Assembly: GCA_013368325.1 (NCBI GenBank)
Contig: JAACJK010000222.1
Span: 310,001 to 374,000 of the forward strand
DNA length: 64,000 nucleotides
From: Ephemerocybe angulata
Lineage: Eukaryota > Basidiomycota > Agaricomycetes > Agaricales > Psathyrellaceae
Direction: 5' to 3'
Both the position numbers and the translations under genes were made by a program. Numbering within the stretch: position 1 is the first letter of the stretch; the number at the start of each line of letters is the position of its first letter. Shown here in pieces: positions 44,225 to 54,418 of the stretch. The notes below the pieces were generated by a model, which saw nothing but the letters and a program-made list of their open reading frames with translations, made no database searches and was not told the DNA's origin.

Positions 44225-44570
44225 TGAGAGGACGCTGCAGCGCGAAGGGCCGCGGGAAAGAAAGAAGTGTCAAAAGAACCTGGGCCCGCCATTAGCGCAA
44301 CGACGCGTAGACGATCCAAGAGCCAACGGGGACAGAGGCTCGACGCGAAGGGCCGCGGGGAAGAAAGGAGGGTAGATGTCAACCCGCCTTGGGCGAATGG
44401 ACGCGCCGATGATCCAGGTGCTGCCATTACGGCGAAACCATTGAACGTACATGAAGAAGGAGAAGAAGGAGTGGGAGGGCCGTAAGGAGAGAATAAGTTG
44501 CCCGCCATTGGCGGGGGAACTCACCGACGATCCGACGGGACTATGAGACGATGTGGCAACGGCGCGATCT
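44225..44570. repeat. Degenerate GC-rich tandem repeats
   Basis: CGCGAAGGGCCGCGGG followed by a purine-rich run (AAAGAAAGAAG or GAAGAAAGGAG) occurs at about 44239 and 44342. A weaker third unit (GGGAGGGCCGTAAGGAGAG) lies near 44476. Each is followed by a variant of CCCGCC-ATT/TTG-GCG and a GATCCA/GATCCG block. The spacing is about 103-135 bp. All reading frames are open on the minus strand because of composition; I see no protein family. The region lies downstream of NDUFA5. Confidence 0.6.
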
Positions 44571-44877
44571 AGTTCCGCATGGCGAAGGGGTGGGGACATG
44601 GTGGGGGAAGGGAAGAAAGAAATGGGGAAATACGATTAGAGGAGCGGCCTGGTTTATATGAGCCTCAGGGTTCTAGGGTTTGAACCTCGGGCGACCTCTT
44701 GCGCTCGCCCGAAACGCGCCCAGTGGGTGGAGGGACCTCCACTCTTGGATAAGACCATCACTCTTTAGTTCAGCCTTCACATTCTCTCGCAATATGCAGT
44801 CCCCAAGAAAAAGTGAATCATCTCTGGCGTCTAACACATTGTGTTCCGAATCCCTCCTACGCGCAACTCTATCCCCT

Positions 44878-45329
44878 CTATGATGATGACGAGGCTGTTG
44901 TCGTTTGACCAGCATACTCCCACTGCCCGGGTGCTGGCTTCTCCTCCAATGGCTCCCAACTGTAGGTAGTTTAGCGGTGGTGAGCATGCAGAGCGGGGTA
45001 GCCACGTACGCTTTCCATTCCACCATGTTGGTTGCAAGGATCAACTCGTCGTTTGCAACGTCCAATGCCTCCTCGATCTGACCTTCACCGAGCTTCTCTG
45101 CGGCGGCGGTAAGGTCTCCGTTTGCACTCTCCACGATGTTGAGTCTGTGCCGTGTCAGAGCCTCGACGCCCTGGCGATAGACGGAGGTTTCGGGGATAGT
45201 AGAGAGGACGGAGAGCGTTGTCTGGTAGGTCTTGACGAGTTCCGGGAGGGCGTTGGGCTGGACCTTGAGCCCGGTAATGCCGGTCGTGCGCTTAGCAGCG
45301 TTGAAGAGGGGGCGGGTGAGGCGGAACAT
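44878..45329 (-). CDS. NDUFA5: NADH:ubiquinone oxidoreductase subunit NDUFA5 (complex I, 29.9-kDa type)
   Basis: This accessory subunit of the peripheral arm of mitochondrial complex I starts at 45329 (MFRLTRPLFNAAKRTTGITG), a basic presequence-like N-terminus that merges into the conserved domain. Family segments: GLKVQPNALPELVKTYQTTL, TSVYRQGVEALTRHRLNIVE, GQIEEALDVANDELILATNM and VEWKA. An intron (GTACGTGG...CTACAG, about 44957-45007) joins this to WEPLEEKPAPGQWEYAGQ and a short Ser tail with stop TAG at 44878. Unspliced, the frame would run on to 44673 with non-family sequence. About 134 residues, normal for the family. It is divergent from bL32m, with 129 bp between start codons. Confidence 0.95.
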
Positions 45330-45458
45330 CGTGGTGTGGAGAGGGAGAGGAGCGCAAGGCGAACTGCCGCTGCCAGTCGCGCGTCGGAGTTTAAATTTTT
45401 ATTTGGAAGGCGGCCTTTCACTCTGCTACTCTGTTAACACGCTACGCCATCCGCGACC
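45330..45458. promoter_or_regulatory. Compact bidirectional promoter, NDUFA5 / bL32m
   Basis: Only 129 bp separate the start codons of two divergent nuclear genes for mitochondrial proteins. A TTTAAATTTTTATTT block (about 45390-45404) is the only AT-rich element and lies near the middle, so it may serve both directions. Co-regulation of respiratory-chain and mitoribosomal genes is a reasonable inference. Confidence 0.5.
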
Positions 45459-45880
45459 ATGTCTTTGGCTCTGCAGTCTCTCCGCGCGTCGTCCCGGTCA
45501 TGGACGTCGTCGTTCTCGACGCCCCTGTTCAGGGCACTAGTCCCCGCCGCCTTCCTCTTCGCCCCGGCGCTGCCCCGCACCGGCACCTGGTCGCTCCAGT
45601 CACTCCTCGAACTCTTCCCCTCCATCGTGCTCGCTGTGCCAAAGAAGAAGGTCTCGCATTCACGGAAGTCGATGAGGAGCGCGAACAAGGGCTTGAAGGA
45701 CAAGCAAAGTGCGTGAAGCCGCTCTGCCAGCTCGAGCGCATAACTTATGACCTGTTAACAGACATCGTCGCGTGTCCCGGATGCGGCTCACCAAAGCTCT
45801 CACACCACTACTGCCAGACATGTTACAGCGAGATTACGCGGAATTGGAAACAGGAGAAGCGAACTGAAGCTGACGCCTAA
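45459..45880 (+). CDS. MRPL32: Mitochondrial large-subunit ribosomal protein bL32m
   Basis: bL32m is a zinc-binding protein of the mitochondrial large subunit. The start at 45459 (MSLALQSLRASSRSWTSSFS) is a typical presequence. The mature part begins near AVPKKKVSHSRKSMRSANKG, the canonical bL32 N-terminal motif; in yeast the precursor is cut by the m-AAA protease. A 50-nt intron (GTGCGTGA...TAACAG) joins LKDKQ to NIVACPGCGSPKLSHHYCQT. The four-Cys zinc site is CPGC and CQTC. It ends ITRNWKQEKRTEADA-stop at 45880. About 124 residues in all. Confidence 0.94.
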
Positions 45881-46371
45881 GCGGTCCGCGGCACGCCCGA
45901 CTTCGACTTCCAATAGGACAGCTGCTGGAACTCCCGGAAGGCAACCGCTCCCCGGATTGACCCTCCTCCTACCTACATCCCCCAGCCTTCGACGCACCCT
46001 TTCACCAGTCTCTATCCCCGAAAACCCGAGCCACTCAGCGTCCTCCATACTTCCCAAGCGACGACCCGGTAGGGCAAGGCTCAAGATGTAACAACTATAC
46101 TCTCGTAATTCGCAATTGCTCTATAATCGCTATCCATTTTGGTCACTTTCGTACACTTCTTCTCATGAGTTATTTGTGCAGCGGGAATATGTTTCTCCTC
46201 TCGGGCGCTTCGACAGATACCTTCTCTGCATCGGCATCATGACCCTGTCCGCTCATGTGAACATGTCGAGGGGCTAGCCGTAGAAGCTCCGGAGCATAAA
46301 TGTGATGGATGCTCCCTGCCTTTAGGACCTACACCTTGCTTTCTTCCTTCTGACTAACCACAGTCGTTGTC
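45881..46371. other. Intergenic region bL32m / thiolase
   Basis: About 490 bp holding the bL32m 3' flank and the thiolase promoter. A GCATAAATGTGATGG at about 46294 is the only TATA-like element near the downstream start. No gene is seen. Confidence 0.45.
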
Positions 46372-48081
46372 ATGTTCCTCAGGCAGGCCTCTTCGCGTCT
46401 CGTCCGTCCGCTCAACGCTCCTTTGCTACGCCGCTATGCAAGCTCAAACAGGCCTCAAGGACTCGCTGAGATTCTGCAGAAGAACCCCGACGATGTGGTC
46501 ATAACCTACGCAAAGCGGACAGCGATAGGTCGCGCGTTCAAGGGGCAGTACAAGGACATTCCTGTCGACGAGATATTACACGCCCTCTTCAAGGCAGCTT
46601 TGGCGGACTCGAAGCTCGACCCGGCCAAGATTGACGATATTTGTGTCGGTGGGTTGCACTTTCCTCGTGTTCCCTACATTAGCCTGCCATGCCTGGTCGT
46701 GTGTTGAGTCAAGAGGTTGCTTTAGGAACATGCCATCCCCCGTCGCCCCTATACATCTCACGCGCCGCGGCGCTTGCTGCTGGGATACCCCCAGACGTGC
46801 CCATCTCGACTGTGAACCGCCTCTGCTCGTCGGGCCTCATGGCGGTTCGCAACATTGCCCACCACATCAAAGCTGGGGAAGCCCTCATTGGGGTTGCGGC
46901 GGCAGCGGAGAGTATGAGCAACAAGTAAGGCGTTTCTACAGGCTCCTTCGCAATTTCGTTTCTGAATCTATTCGGCGCATCTCCGCAGCCCTCGACCTTC
47001 GCCTGAAGTTGTCGAACATATCAGTGCAGAAGCGCATGCCAATGACTGCATCCAGGTGCGTTCCTATCGGCACGTTTGTGCATGGTCTGGCTGATAAGAG
47101 GTCGTGTGCAGCCCATGGGGTGGACATCAGAGCGGGTAGCTGACAACTTCAACGTTTCGAGGGAGCGACAAGACGAGGCCGCGTTTGTGTCGCACTCTCG
47201 GGCTAGCAGGGTGGGTACAGAAGCACTCTCATATGGATTGTAGTTGACCCTCGTGCTCCAGGCCGTGGCCGACGGCATATTCGCCGAGGAGATCATCCCC
47301 GTTTCTCTGCGTGGAAAGACGGTGACGACGGATGACACTGTCCGTCCCGGCGTCACCCTCGAGAAACTGAAGGCGCTCAAGCCTGCGTTCCCCCAGTGGG
47401 AGCCCTCCACGACCACCGCGGGCAATGCCAGTGGGATTGGTGACGGCGCGGGGTTGGTTATCCTGACTACCCGAGAGAACGCGGAGAAGGAGGGTATGCC
47501 TATTCTTGGGAAGTGGGTTTCTAGCACCGTTGTTGGTAAGTGAGCCTCCTCCGGGATTGGCGCTAGAGTTCTGATGAGTGTAGGTGTGGCCCCGAGATAC
47601 ATGGGCATCTCTCCTGCTGTCGCCATTCCCAAGTTGCTGAAGCAGGTTGGGCTCAGCAAGGAGGAGGTTGATATCTATGAGGTAGGACTTAGTGACTTCC
47701 GTATACGGGGGTCTGCTCACTCGCTTCCAGATCAACGAAGCTTTCGCATCGCAGTTTGTCTACTGCCTCGATGAGCTTGACATTCCTATTGACAAGGTCA
47801 ACCCCAAGTGAGTGTTCCTTCTGGCATCCCGGGTTGTGACTGAGCCATCTCGACGTTCGCAGCGGAGGCGCCATCGCCATTTCCCATCCAGTTGGCATGA
47901 GTGAGTGGTCTCCAGGTTCTTTGTGGTCGCGAAGTCTAACGAAGCTTCAGCCGGAATCCGTCAAATCATTACGGGCCTTGCCGAGTTGCGTAGAAGGAAT
48001 GAGCGTGTGCTATGTACGAGCATGTGCATTGGAAGTGGTATGGGAGCGGCATCCATTGTGGTCAACGAAACAATCAATTGA
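46372..48081 (+). CDS. 3-ketoacyl-CoA thiolase (acetyl-CoA acyltransferase)
   Basis: The enzyme does the last step of fatty-acid beta-oxidation. The ATG at 46372 gives MFLRQASSRLVRPLNAPLLR, which looks like a mitochondrial presequence; no PTS2 nonapeptide is evident. Catalytic parts: nucleophile Cys in NRLCSSGLMAV, His in AISHPVGMTG and second Cys in CTSMCIGSGMGAAS. Splicing joins DDICVG to TCHPPSPLYISRAAALAAG, then PMGWTSERVADNFNVSRERQ and DEAAFVSHSRASRAVADG, and later INEAFASQFVYCLDELDI. It ends SIVVNETIN-stop at 48079-48081. About 425 residues over roughly eight exons. The usual GHPLGCTGAR block is changed to SHPVGMTGIR here. Thiolase identity is certain; compartment is inferred. Confidence 0.93.
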
Positions 48082-48567
48082 AGGGACAGCGAATACATGG
48101 AAGTACGTAGAAATAATAGACAGTTGGCGGAATCTGTTGTGGAAGAAATGAGTTAGCAAAAGTCGATATGACGGGTGCAGGCAAATTGAGTCTCAGAAGG
48201 TCATTCATGTCAGTGAATCCGCCGTACAAGTACAGGGACACAAAGTAAACTAAGAGGTGCCAATGGTTGAAACAACAACACTCTTCATTGAACGAGAAAA
48301 ATGGAAAAGACACGAACCTGATGAGCAGAGAGCGCCAGCGAGCAGAGTCAAGGAACGCGTTTCACGCGGACAACGCGGTTTATATAGGAAACGCTGGTGC
48401 ACGTGCCCGGCAAGTTCCGAAGCAACTGTGCAGCTAATCAAGCCACCAAATCCTTGATCAAGGAATACTATCGGCAACGGCGCAGACGTCCACCAGCAAG
48501 GTATTTATCGTCGTCAAGCCCCCTAATAACGCCGTCGTGCTGATCGTCCTTGCTACAGTCCTCCAAA
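48082..48567. other. Intergenic region thiolase / uS3
   Basis: About 490 bp with the thiolase 3' flank and the uS3 promoter. A TTTATATAGG at about 48379 is a TATA-like element 190 bp before the uS3 start, and a second AT-rich dip (GGTATTTATCG) lies at about 48500. No gene is seen. Confidence 0.45.
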
Positions 48568-49503
48568 ATGGCCAGTCAAATCAGCAAGAAGCGAAAGTTC
48601 GTCGCCGATGGTGTCTTCCGTGCTGAACTCAACGAGTTCTTCACCCGCGAGCTGGCTGAGGAGGGATACTCTGGCTGTGATGTCCGTGTCACCCACGCCC
48701 GCACTGAGGTACATTCGGCTCCCTGTGTCGATGCGAAAATTTGGTCTCAAAAGCCGGTTTAGATCATCATCCGGGCCACCCACACCCAGGAGGTTCTCGG
48801 CGAGAAGGGCCGCCGCATTCGCGAGCTCACCGCCCTCGTCCAAAAGCGTTTCAAGTTCCCCGAAAACTCCCTCGAGCTCTACGCCGAGAAGGTCCAGTAC
48901 CGTGGTCTCTCTGCCATCGCCCAGTGCGAGTCCTTGAGGTACAAGCTCCTCGGTGGCCTTGCCGTCCGTCGGTGCGTATTCGTGACTCTTGCAATCTCGG
49001 TACCGAAAGGCTGATTATCTCGGATTATTAGTGCTTGCTATGGTGTCCTCCGTTTCGTTATGGAGTCCGGCGCCAAGGGTTGCGAGGTTGTCGTCTCTGG
49101 CAAGCTCCGTGCTGCCCGTGCCAAGTCCATGAAGTTCACCGACGGTTTCATGATCCACTCCGGTCAGCCCTCGCGCGACTTCGTTGACTACGCCGTCCGC
49201 CACGTCCTGCTCCGCCAGGGTGTCCTCGGTATCAAGGTCAAGATGTGAGTTGCCTCGATCATCTTCCCCAGATTGCCCGCTGATCTTTTAATTAGCATGA
49301 AGGGTTACGATCCCTCTGGCCAGACCGGCCCCTCCAAGCCCCTCCCCGACTCCGTCACCATCATCGAGCCCCAGCCCGACAAGGTCATCACCGAGCCCCT
49401 CTCCGAGCAGCGCGAGCCCGTTGTTGTCCCCGCCGCCGCCGCCCCCGCCGAGGAGTTCGCCGCTCAGCAGCAACCCCCTGCTGAGTACGCTGAGCAGTTC
49501 TAG
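48568..49503 (+). CDS. RPS3: 40S ribosomal protein uS3
   Basis: uS3 lines the mRNA entry channel of the small subunit. The start at 48568 gives [20 protein letters not shown], then [20 protein letters not shown]. After an intron come [20 protein letters not shown] (KH domain with GEKG loop) and [20 protein letters not shown]. The C-terminal domain reads [20 protein letters not shown] and [20 protein letters not shown]. The tail is Pro/Gln/Glu-rich, ending AEYAEQF-stop. About 255 residues with three introns. Third positions are strongly C-biased, as in TEF1, in keeping with high expression. Confidence 0.97.
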
Positions 49504-49611
49504 TTTTCCTACCTGTATTATCTACGACACGCCATTCTCAATGATATCAGTCATTGCTTTCGAGGAAACATCATCAATGGTTGAACTAAGATAAGCTATT
49601 GAAGATGGATT

Positions 49612-52600
49612 TTACAGCTTCGTGGTTACACTGCTACCAACGAGCCCTCCAGTGGGGAAAGTGATGCTGACAGTCTTGGTGCGGCTCTTACCTGCCCAGC
49701 ATTTGGGTACGCGACCAGCACCGTATTTCAAGGTGAGCGTAGTTTCTCTCAGAGTTTGTGAAGGGTCGGAAGCTACAATTGTACCATCCTTTAATGAGAC
49801 TGTAACTGCCACAGCAGTCGTCGTCGAGATCGTCAATGGCGCTGCGTCTGGGGATTGGTAAACGAAAGAGCCGCCACCCTGACTCCAGAACACAGCCATT
49901 ATGCGGTCTTCCTTCCGGTCGTGGATCGCAGATATCCCCTGGGTGTTCTGGATGGTTTCGACGGGGGACTTGTGACATTTCTTTTGAAAGTCTCCGTACT
50001 CAACTGCAGGCCAGATGGAATACTCTACCGGGGTCGTGGGTGTGATGTGTTCGAGCCAGGCGGACCAGAGGTCGACGGTCGTCGCGGGACGGGTGGATGT
50101 TCCGATGGAGGACCAATCGCCTGTGACGGGGCCCTGGCGAATGTTGAGAGGGGAGGTTGCGAGAGAAGAGAAGGTGTACCCGATGTTGGAGTGCCAGAGT
50201 GAGGAGGCTTTGGGGTAGGTTGTGGTTGAGTTGTTGGGGGGCGAGGTTGTAGCCTGTCCGCCGAGTTGGATCTTTGTCTCGCCTGAGCGTCTCTTTTGGT
50301 CGAGGACAGAGTAGACGGGTGTGGAAGGATCAGAGGGAGATGAGAGGATGTTTATCATGACATGGTAGACACCCGACGAGCCAAGGAAGAACCAGGTTTT
50401 CTGCCACTTGAGAGACCCGGAGATTGGGTCTGTGTAGCGCATCGCAGAGATGCCTGAATGCCCGTCGGAGAGCCCGCCGACGAAGGACTCGACGCCAGTC
50501 TGGGATGCGGTGGCGCAGGTAAGGGGTGCGGATTTGTAGGCAGTCGTTGTGCCTGGGATGAGGTCCCAGTCCCAGGAGGCGAAGATGTCCTCGTATTCTG
50601 TGCCAGAGAGGTAGGTGTAGAGCGTGCCGTCGGAGAGGTGGAGGCCTTTTGGCTGTTGGTGGGATGCAAGTTAGACTGTTATGTGTGTGGGACCTGGGTT
50701 TGGGGTGGGTGGGGACGTACGTTCTGGCTGTTTACGCATTCGGTGTTGAGGGTGCGGTTGGAATACATTTTGAGGGTCGAGACGTAGTTTATCCCGCGGT
50801 GGACCATGTAATCGTTCGTGTAGAACATCTTGTTCCCGATGAGGTTTCCGGCGTTGGCTGAGGATGAGTTGGCCGAGAGGTCGCTGGCGAAGTTCTTGAG
50901 GGTGTCTGACGACCACAGGGTGCCCAGTTTTAGGACGGAGGCCAGGTTCGTTTTGATACTTCCACTGGCTCTGTAGATAGGACAATCACATCAGTACTTG
51001 TTGTAGACTCCCGTGTGATAGAAATGTGCATACTGGTTGTCTATCACAGGAAAGCTGAGCATCCTCCCAATAGCCGACTGCAAGACACTTCCTTCAGATG
51101 CTAAAATGTGGAGACAGTCAAATAACACGTACGAAGTCCCAGTGCAACACGTCGGTGATAGAGTTGGAGAAAATCATCCACTTGTTGCCTTCAAAGAGGA
51201 CTTCGAGGGCCTTCTGCGAGGCCGCGTTCGCTTGGAACTGCGTCCCCGCAGCCGCAATTTCCAGCTCTAGGACGTCATTCGAGCTTTGAAACAGATGTCA
51301 GCTTGCAGATGGCTGGTTCGTACGGGAGAGAAACCCACTAGTCCTTGCCTAGATGGAATGGATGTTAAATTGGTAGATTATCGATCTCCTATATGAGCAC
51401 TGACCATAATTTCCATTGTATAGAACGCCTCCATGTTGACCTATGGATGGTAAGTGCTAAAGCCTAAGCCTTTGCTCAGCCTGATTGTGCGTACCGAAAG
51501 ACCCGTCCGGACGGATACCATCTGCCTTGTCCCCATCCCTAACCGTAAGCTCTTCATGAACGCGCCTATACGCGTCTGACACTATGTCAGGATTACTCGT
51601 TAGCAGGCTAGCATCTGCACTGATTTTCGCGACGTCCAGTGTATTAGCGCCTGTCAAGAAGCCGAGTCCGTTGATGTCTTTGTCGAAGGTACCGTAGGTA
51701 CGAAGGGTTATTTGTGCGCAGTGAGACGCTTCGGTTGAGCTGAGCGTGTCATTGAGCAGGAGGCACGTTTGGGCCACAAATTCAGGGATGAGAATTATCT
51801 GACCGAGATATCTGCGTTAGCACTGTCGGATGCACAACAAGATACCGAACAGCCCGTTGAATTGGCAGAGACTCACATTAGAATACCAGTTTGTATTCCA
51901 CAGCGTATTGTCCGGGTTCTCACATGGACACTGGGGACTCACTCCTCCCAGATCAAGGCAGGCGATGTTGTCGCCGATGTCCCTGTTGAACCAGTAGGAC
52001 ATCGCTAGCCGAGTCGCAGCGAGTAGCTCAGTGTTGTTAGTCCATTGTTCGGTGTTCGGGGCGCCACCATGCCATGCCCCTGCCATGACCACTGACATCG
52101 AGGAATGGAAGGGGGAGTTAGTTTTGACACCATACGCTCGGGGGCGAGTAACGAGGTAATCTTACGGATGCGTTGCCAGTGTCCTTGTGCGGGCCAGCTG
52201 GCGCGACGGGCTTCACAACCAGTTGTGTAGTTGACCTGTGAGTCGGGCCATTTGCCGCCAGCATCGAGAGAGGCTAGCCTGGATGCGATACAAAGTTGGT
52301 ACGGTCTACATGTGGGAAGGAGCTGGTGCGCTCACCATGCAGCTATGTTCGCGGTGCTGGCCAAGCCCTCAATGATTGTAGAGACCCTCCTCCCGTAGAT
52401 GATGGCCATATCTTCGTCGGCACTTGCGCGAGGAAATTTGGCTCTCGAGAGCTTTGCGTGCGCATTCCGGGAGGCGAGGATTCGGTTGAGGTGCTGTCCT
52501 TGGTGGCTCTGGGACGCGAGCGCGCTGTTATGCCCAGGGGCGACGAAAAAGAGTAGAGACAGGAATGCTTGGAATAAAAGAACGAGTGTGTATGATGTGC

Positions 52601-52640
52601 CATTGGCGATCGACGCCGCGGTGCGATAGGAGCGCGCCAT
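49612..52640 (-). CDS. Polysaccharide lyase family 8 (PL8) enzyme, complete copy
   Basis: PL8 enzymes cleave uronic-acid polysaccharides (hyaluronan, chondroitin, xanthan) by beta-elimination; fungal substrates are unknown. The start at 52640 (MARSYRTAASIANGTSYTLV) is followed by a hydrophobic stretch acting as signal peptide or anchor. The alpha-toroid domain reads SLDAGGKWPDSQVNYTTGCE, VMAGAWHGGAPNTEQW and LWNTNWYSN. The catalytic region is GIRPDGSFG, an intron, then QHGGVLYNGNYG, with the expected His and Tyr. Beta-sandwich segments follow, including SLKWQKTWFFLGSSGVYHVM, SVLDQKRRSGETKIQLGG and WSSIGTSTRPATTVDLWSAW. It ends VSITFPTGGLVGSSVTTKL-stop. About 820 residues over some ten exons, normal for fungal PL8. 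The intervening exons near 50650-51480 are short and were not all placed exactly. Confidence 0.87.
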
Positions 52641-53294
52641 GCCCAGACTTTGGGGGGGAACGACAGCAAGGTTGTGGGAGGGGGAACAGATTGTTGATTG
52701 AGAGGGGCTGACTGGGCTGGTACGACATTGTCCTTTCGGTTAAGTATCGAAGAGACGACGAGATGTGATGCACGGGTCCGTTTGTTGGCAGAGGACCCTG
52801 AACCCAAAGTTGAACCTTGAGCTACGTGGGAGCCACAGTTCGGGAGCACAGAAACGCGGGCGCTGGGCCCGGCTGGGGTGCCATTCTGTTCTTTCGGTGG
52901 TAATGCGAGGGGGAGAAGCGTTGGATTGGAAGCTTCGTGATGAAGATCTTGTGAATTGCTGGGAAGCGCGGAGCGAGACTTGAAGGGACGAGAATTCCTG
53001 AGCTAAACAAGCTACAACTTGAGAAAACAGTTTATTATAGTATGGTGACGATGCCGAATGGTGGTGATAAAAACAGTCTAACAGACGGCGGGAAAGCAAA
53101 TTCTCTAAAGAAACATCTTCAAATACCGGAGGGCGAAAACGTAGTATGAGTTGAGAAACGCAGCTGGAAGTGTGGTCAGCCATAGAGCTGACCTGTTCGT
53201 AGATTAGTACGGAGAACAAGGACGCCCAAACGAGGACGCGAAACACGTCGCCAAGATCCAAGCCAGAGTGGTGGTTGCTGGCGATCGGCCTGTG
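52641..53294. other. Intergenic region PL8 / SERF
   Basis: About 650 bp holding the PL8 promoter (minus) and the 3' flank of the SERF gene. Long minus-strand frames (52343-52849, 52740-53261) are open but without a motif or defendable splice links. Confidence 0.45.
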
Positions 53295-54101
53295 TTATTT
53301 CCCTCCACCTGATCCGCTCGCTGCTGCTTTCTCCTCTTCCTTTTTCTGCAGTCGTAAAGTTCGGTAGTCGATTGAAGATTGTGGTTGTGATATGAGCGCC
53401 GGAGTTTGGTTCCGAATTGTGTTTGAGGTGCCGAAAGCATCCACGGTCGGTGAAGTGAAGGGGAAGTTGAGGGTTGCACAGGTTCAGATAGGATGGATGA
53501 TTGAGGGGGAAGAAGTGGGTTCAATTAGCTCCCTGATCGTGCAGAGAACGGAGGAAATGCGGTGCGTACCTTCTGCTTCGCGCGCAAGGCTTCAGCATCT
53601 CTGTTGGGGAGGAAGATGCAGATGTATATCGAGATGCGCGGGCGGCGGAAGGTTGGGGAAGGAGGCATGAAACAAGCAAGCGTGTTGAAGTCAGCTATCA
53701 CCGTCTTCTTCAAACGAGGCGCCAGGGAGAGAAAGGTTGCGAAGCCATGGTCCCCAGGTTTTGGACCGCCATGTTGTGGGCAGGGAGCGAGGGGACAAGA
53801 GACAAGATCCGAACTTACGCTTCCTTGCGTTTGGCCAAGTTGGTTGCGCTCTCCTTGGGTTTCTTTGCGGAAGCAGCGGCCTTCTTCTGCGCCTTTTCGC
53901 GGTCCTTGTCGCGCTGATTACCTCCTATTATCCGTGCGCACATGTAAAGCCAAGAGTTGAAGAGATACCAGAGCGCAGAATGCGAGTTGACCGGCGTCGA
54001 TAAGAGTATATGATAAATTGAGACAATATATCGTCGGTCAGAGTGCCAGACAGTCGAGGGGAGGTAGGGCCGATGGACTTCGACCACCACTTACGGGTCA
54101 T
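53295..54101 (-). CDS. SERF (4F5) family small basic protein
   Basis: SERF proteins are short, highly charged proteins that modulate amyloid aggregation and bind nucleic acids. The first exon is only seven bases (ATG ACC C, ending 54095). An intron of about 150 nt (GTAAGTGG...AATAG) leads to RGNQRDKDREKAQKKAAASA and KKPKESATNLAKRKEA. The next exon, after CCCCAACAG, gives DAEALRAKQK. The last, after GACTGCAG, gives KKEEEKAAASGSGGGK-stop at 53295-53297. The product is about 64 residues, the size of yeast and animal SERF, and MTRGNQRDKDREKAQKK is the family signature. The micro-exon start explains why no single open frame shows the gene. Confidence 0.88.
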
Positions 54102-54418
54102 GATGAAAGCTTCGTGATTGGGAGTTCGATGTGTGAGCGAGGCTGAGCCTGCAGCACGAAGGCGTATAAGTCCTGGAGTCTATCTTGTTACAAGGGGAAC
54201 GAGAGATTGAATGCTGAGCGGCTCACGTCGGGGAGTTGAAGTTCTAAGGTGGGTGTTCGTTAAGGTTCCTTCAGGTTCCCGGAGACATCAGCGCGTGGCT
54301 GTGCTATTCTTCAATCGGAGAGCAGTCGGAATTTCAAATTCCCCACTCAGCCAAGCGCCCATGGACTCGAGAGCTAGCTGGCACCCTCACGCAACTTGCT
54401 TCCGAACCTCATGCCAAC
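54102..54418. other. Divergent promoter, SERF / F-box
   Basis: This 317-bp gap separates divergent ATGs. A GGCGTATAAGTCC at about 54161 is a TATA-like element pointing either way. Nothing else is recognisable. Confidence 0.4.

Noticed and set aside
44170..44599. Overlapping minus-strand frames of about 110 codons in the degenerate repeats
   Set aside because: They stay open because of repeat composition; repeated peptide segments follow the DNA repeat and match no family.
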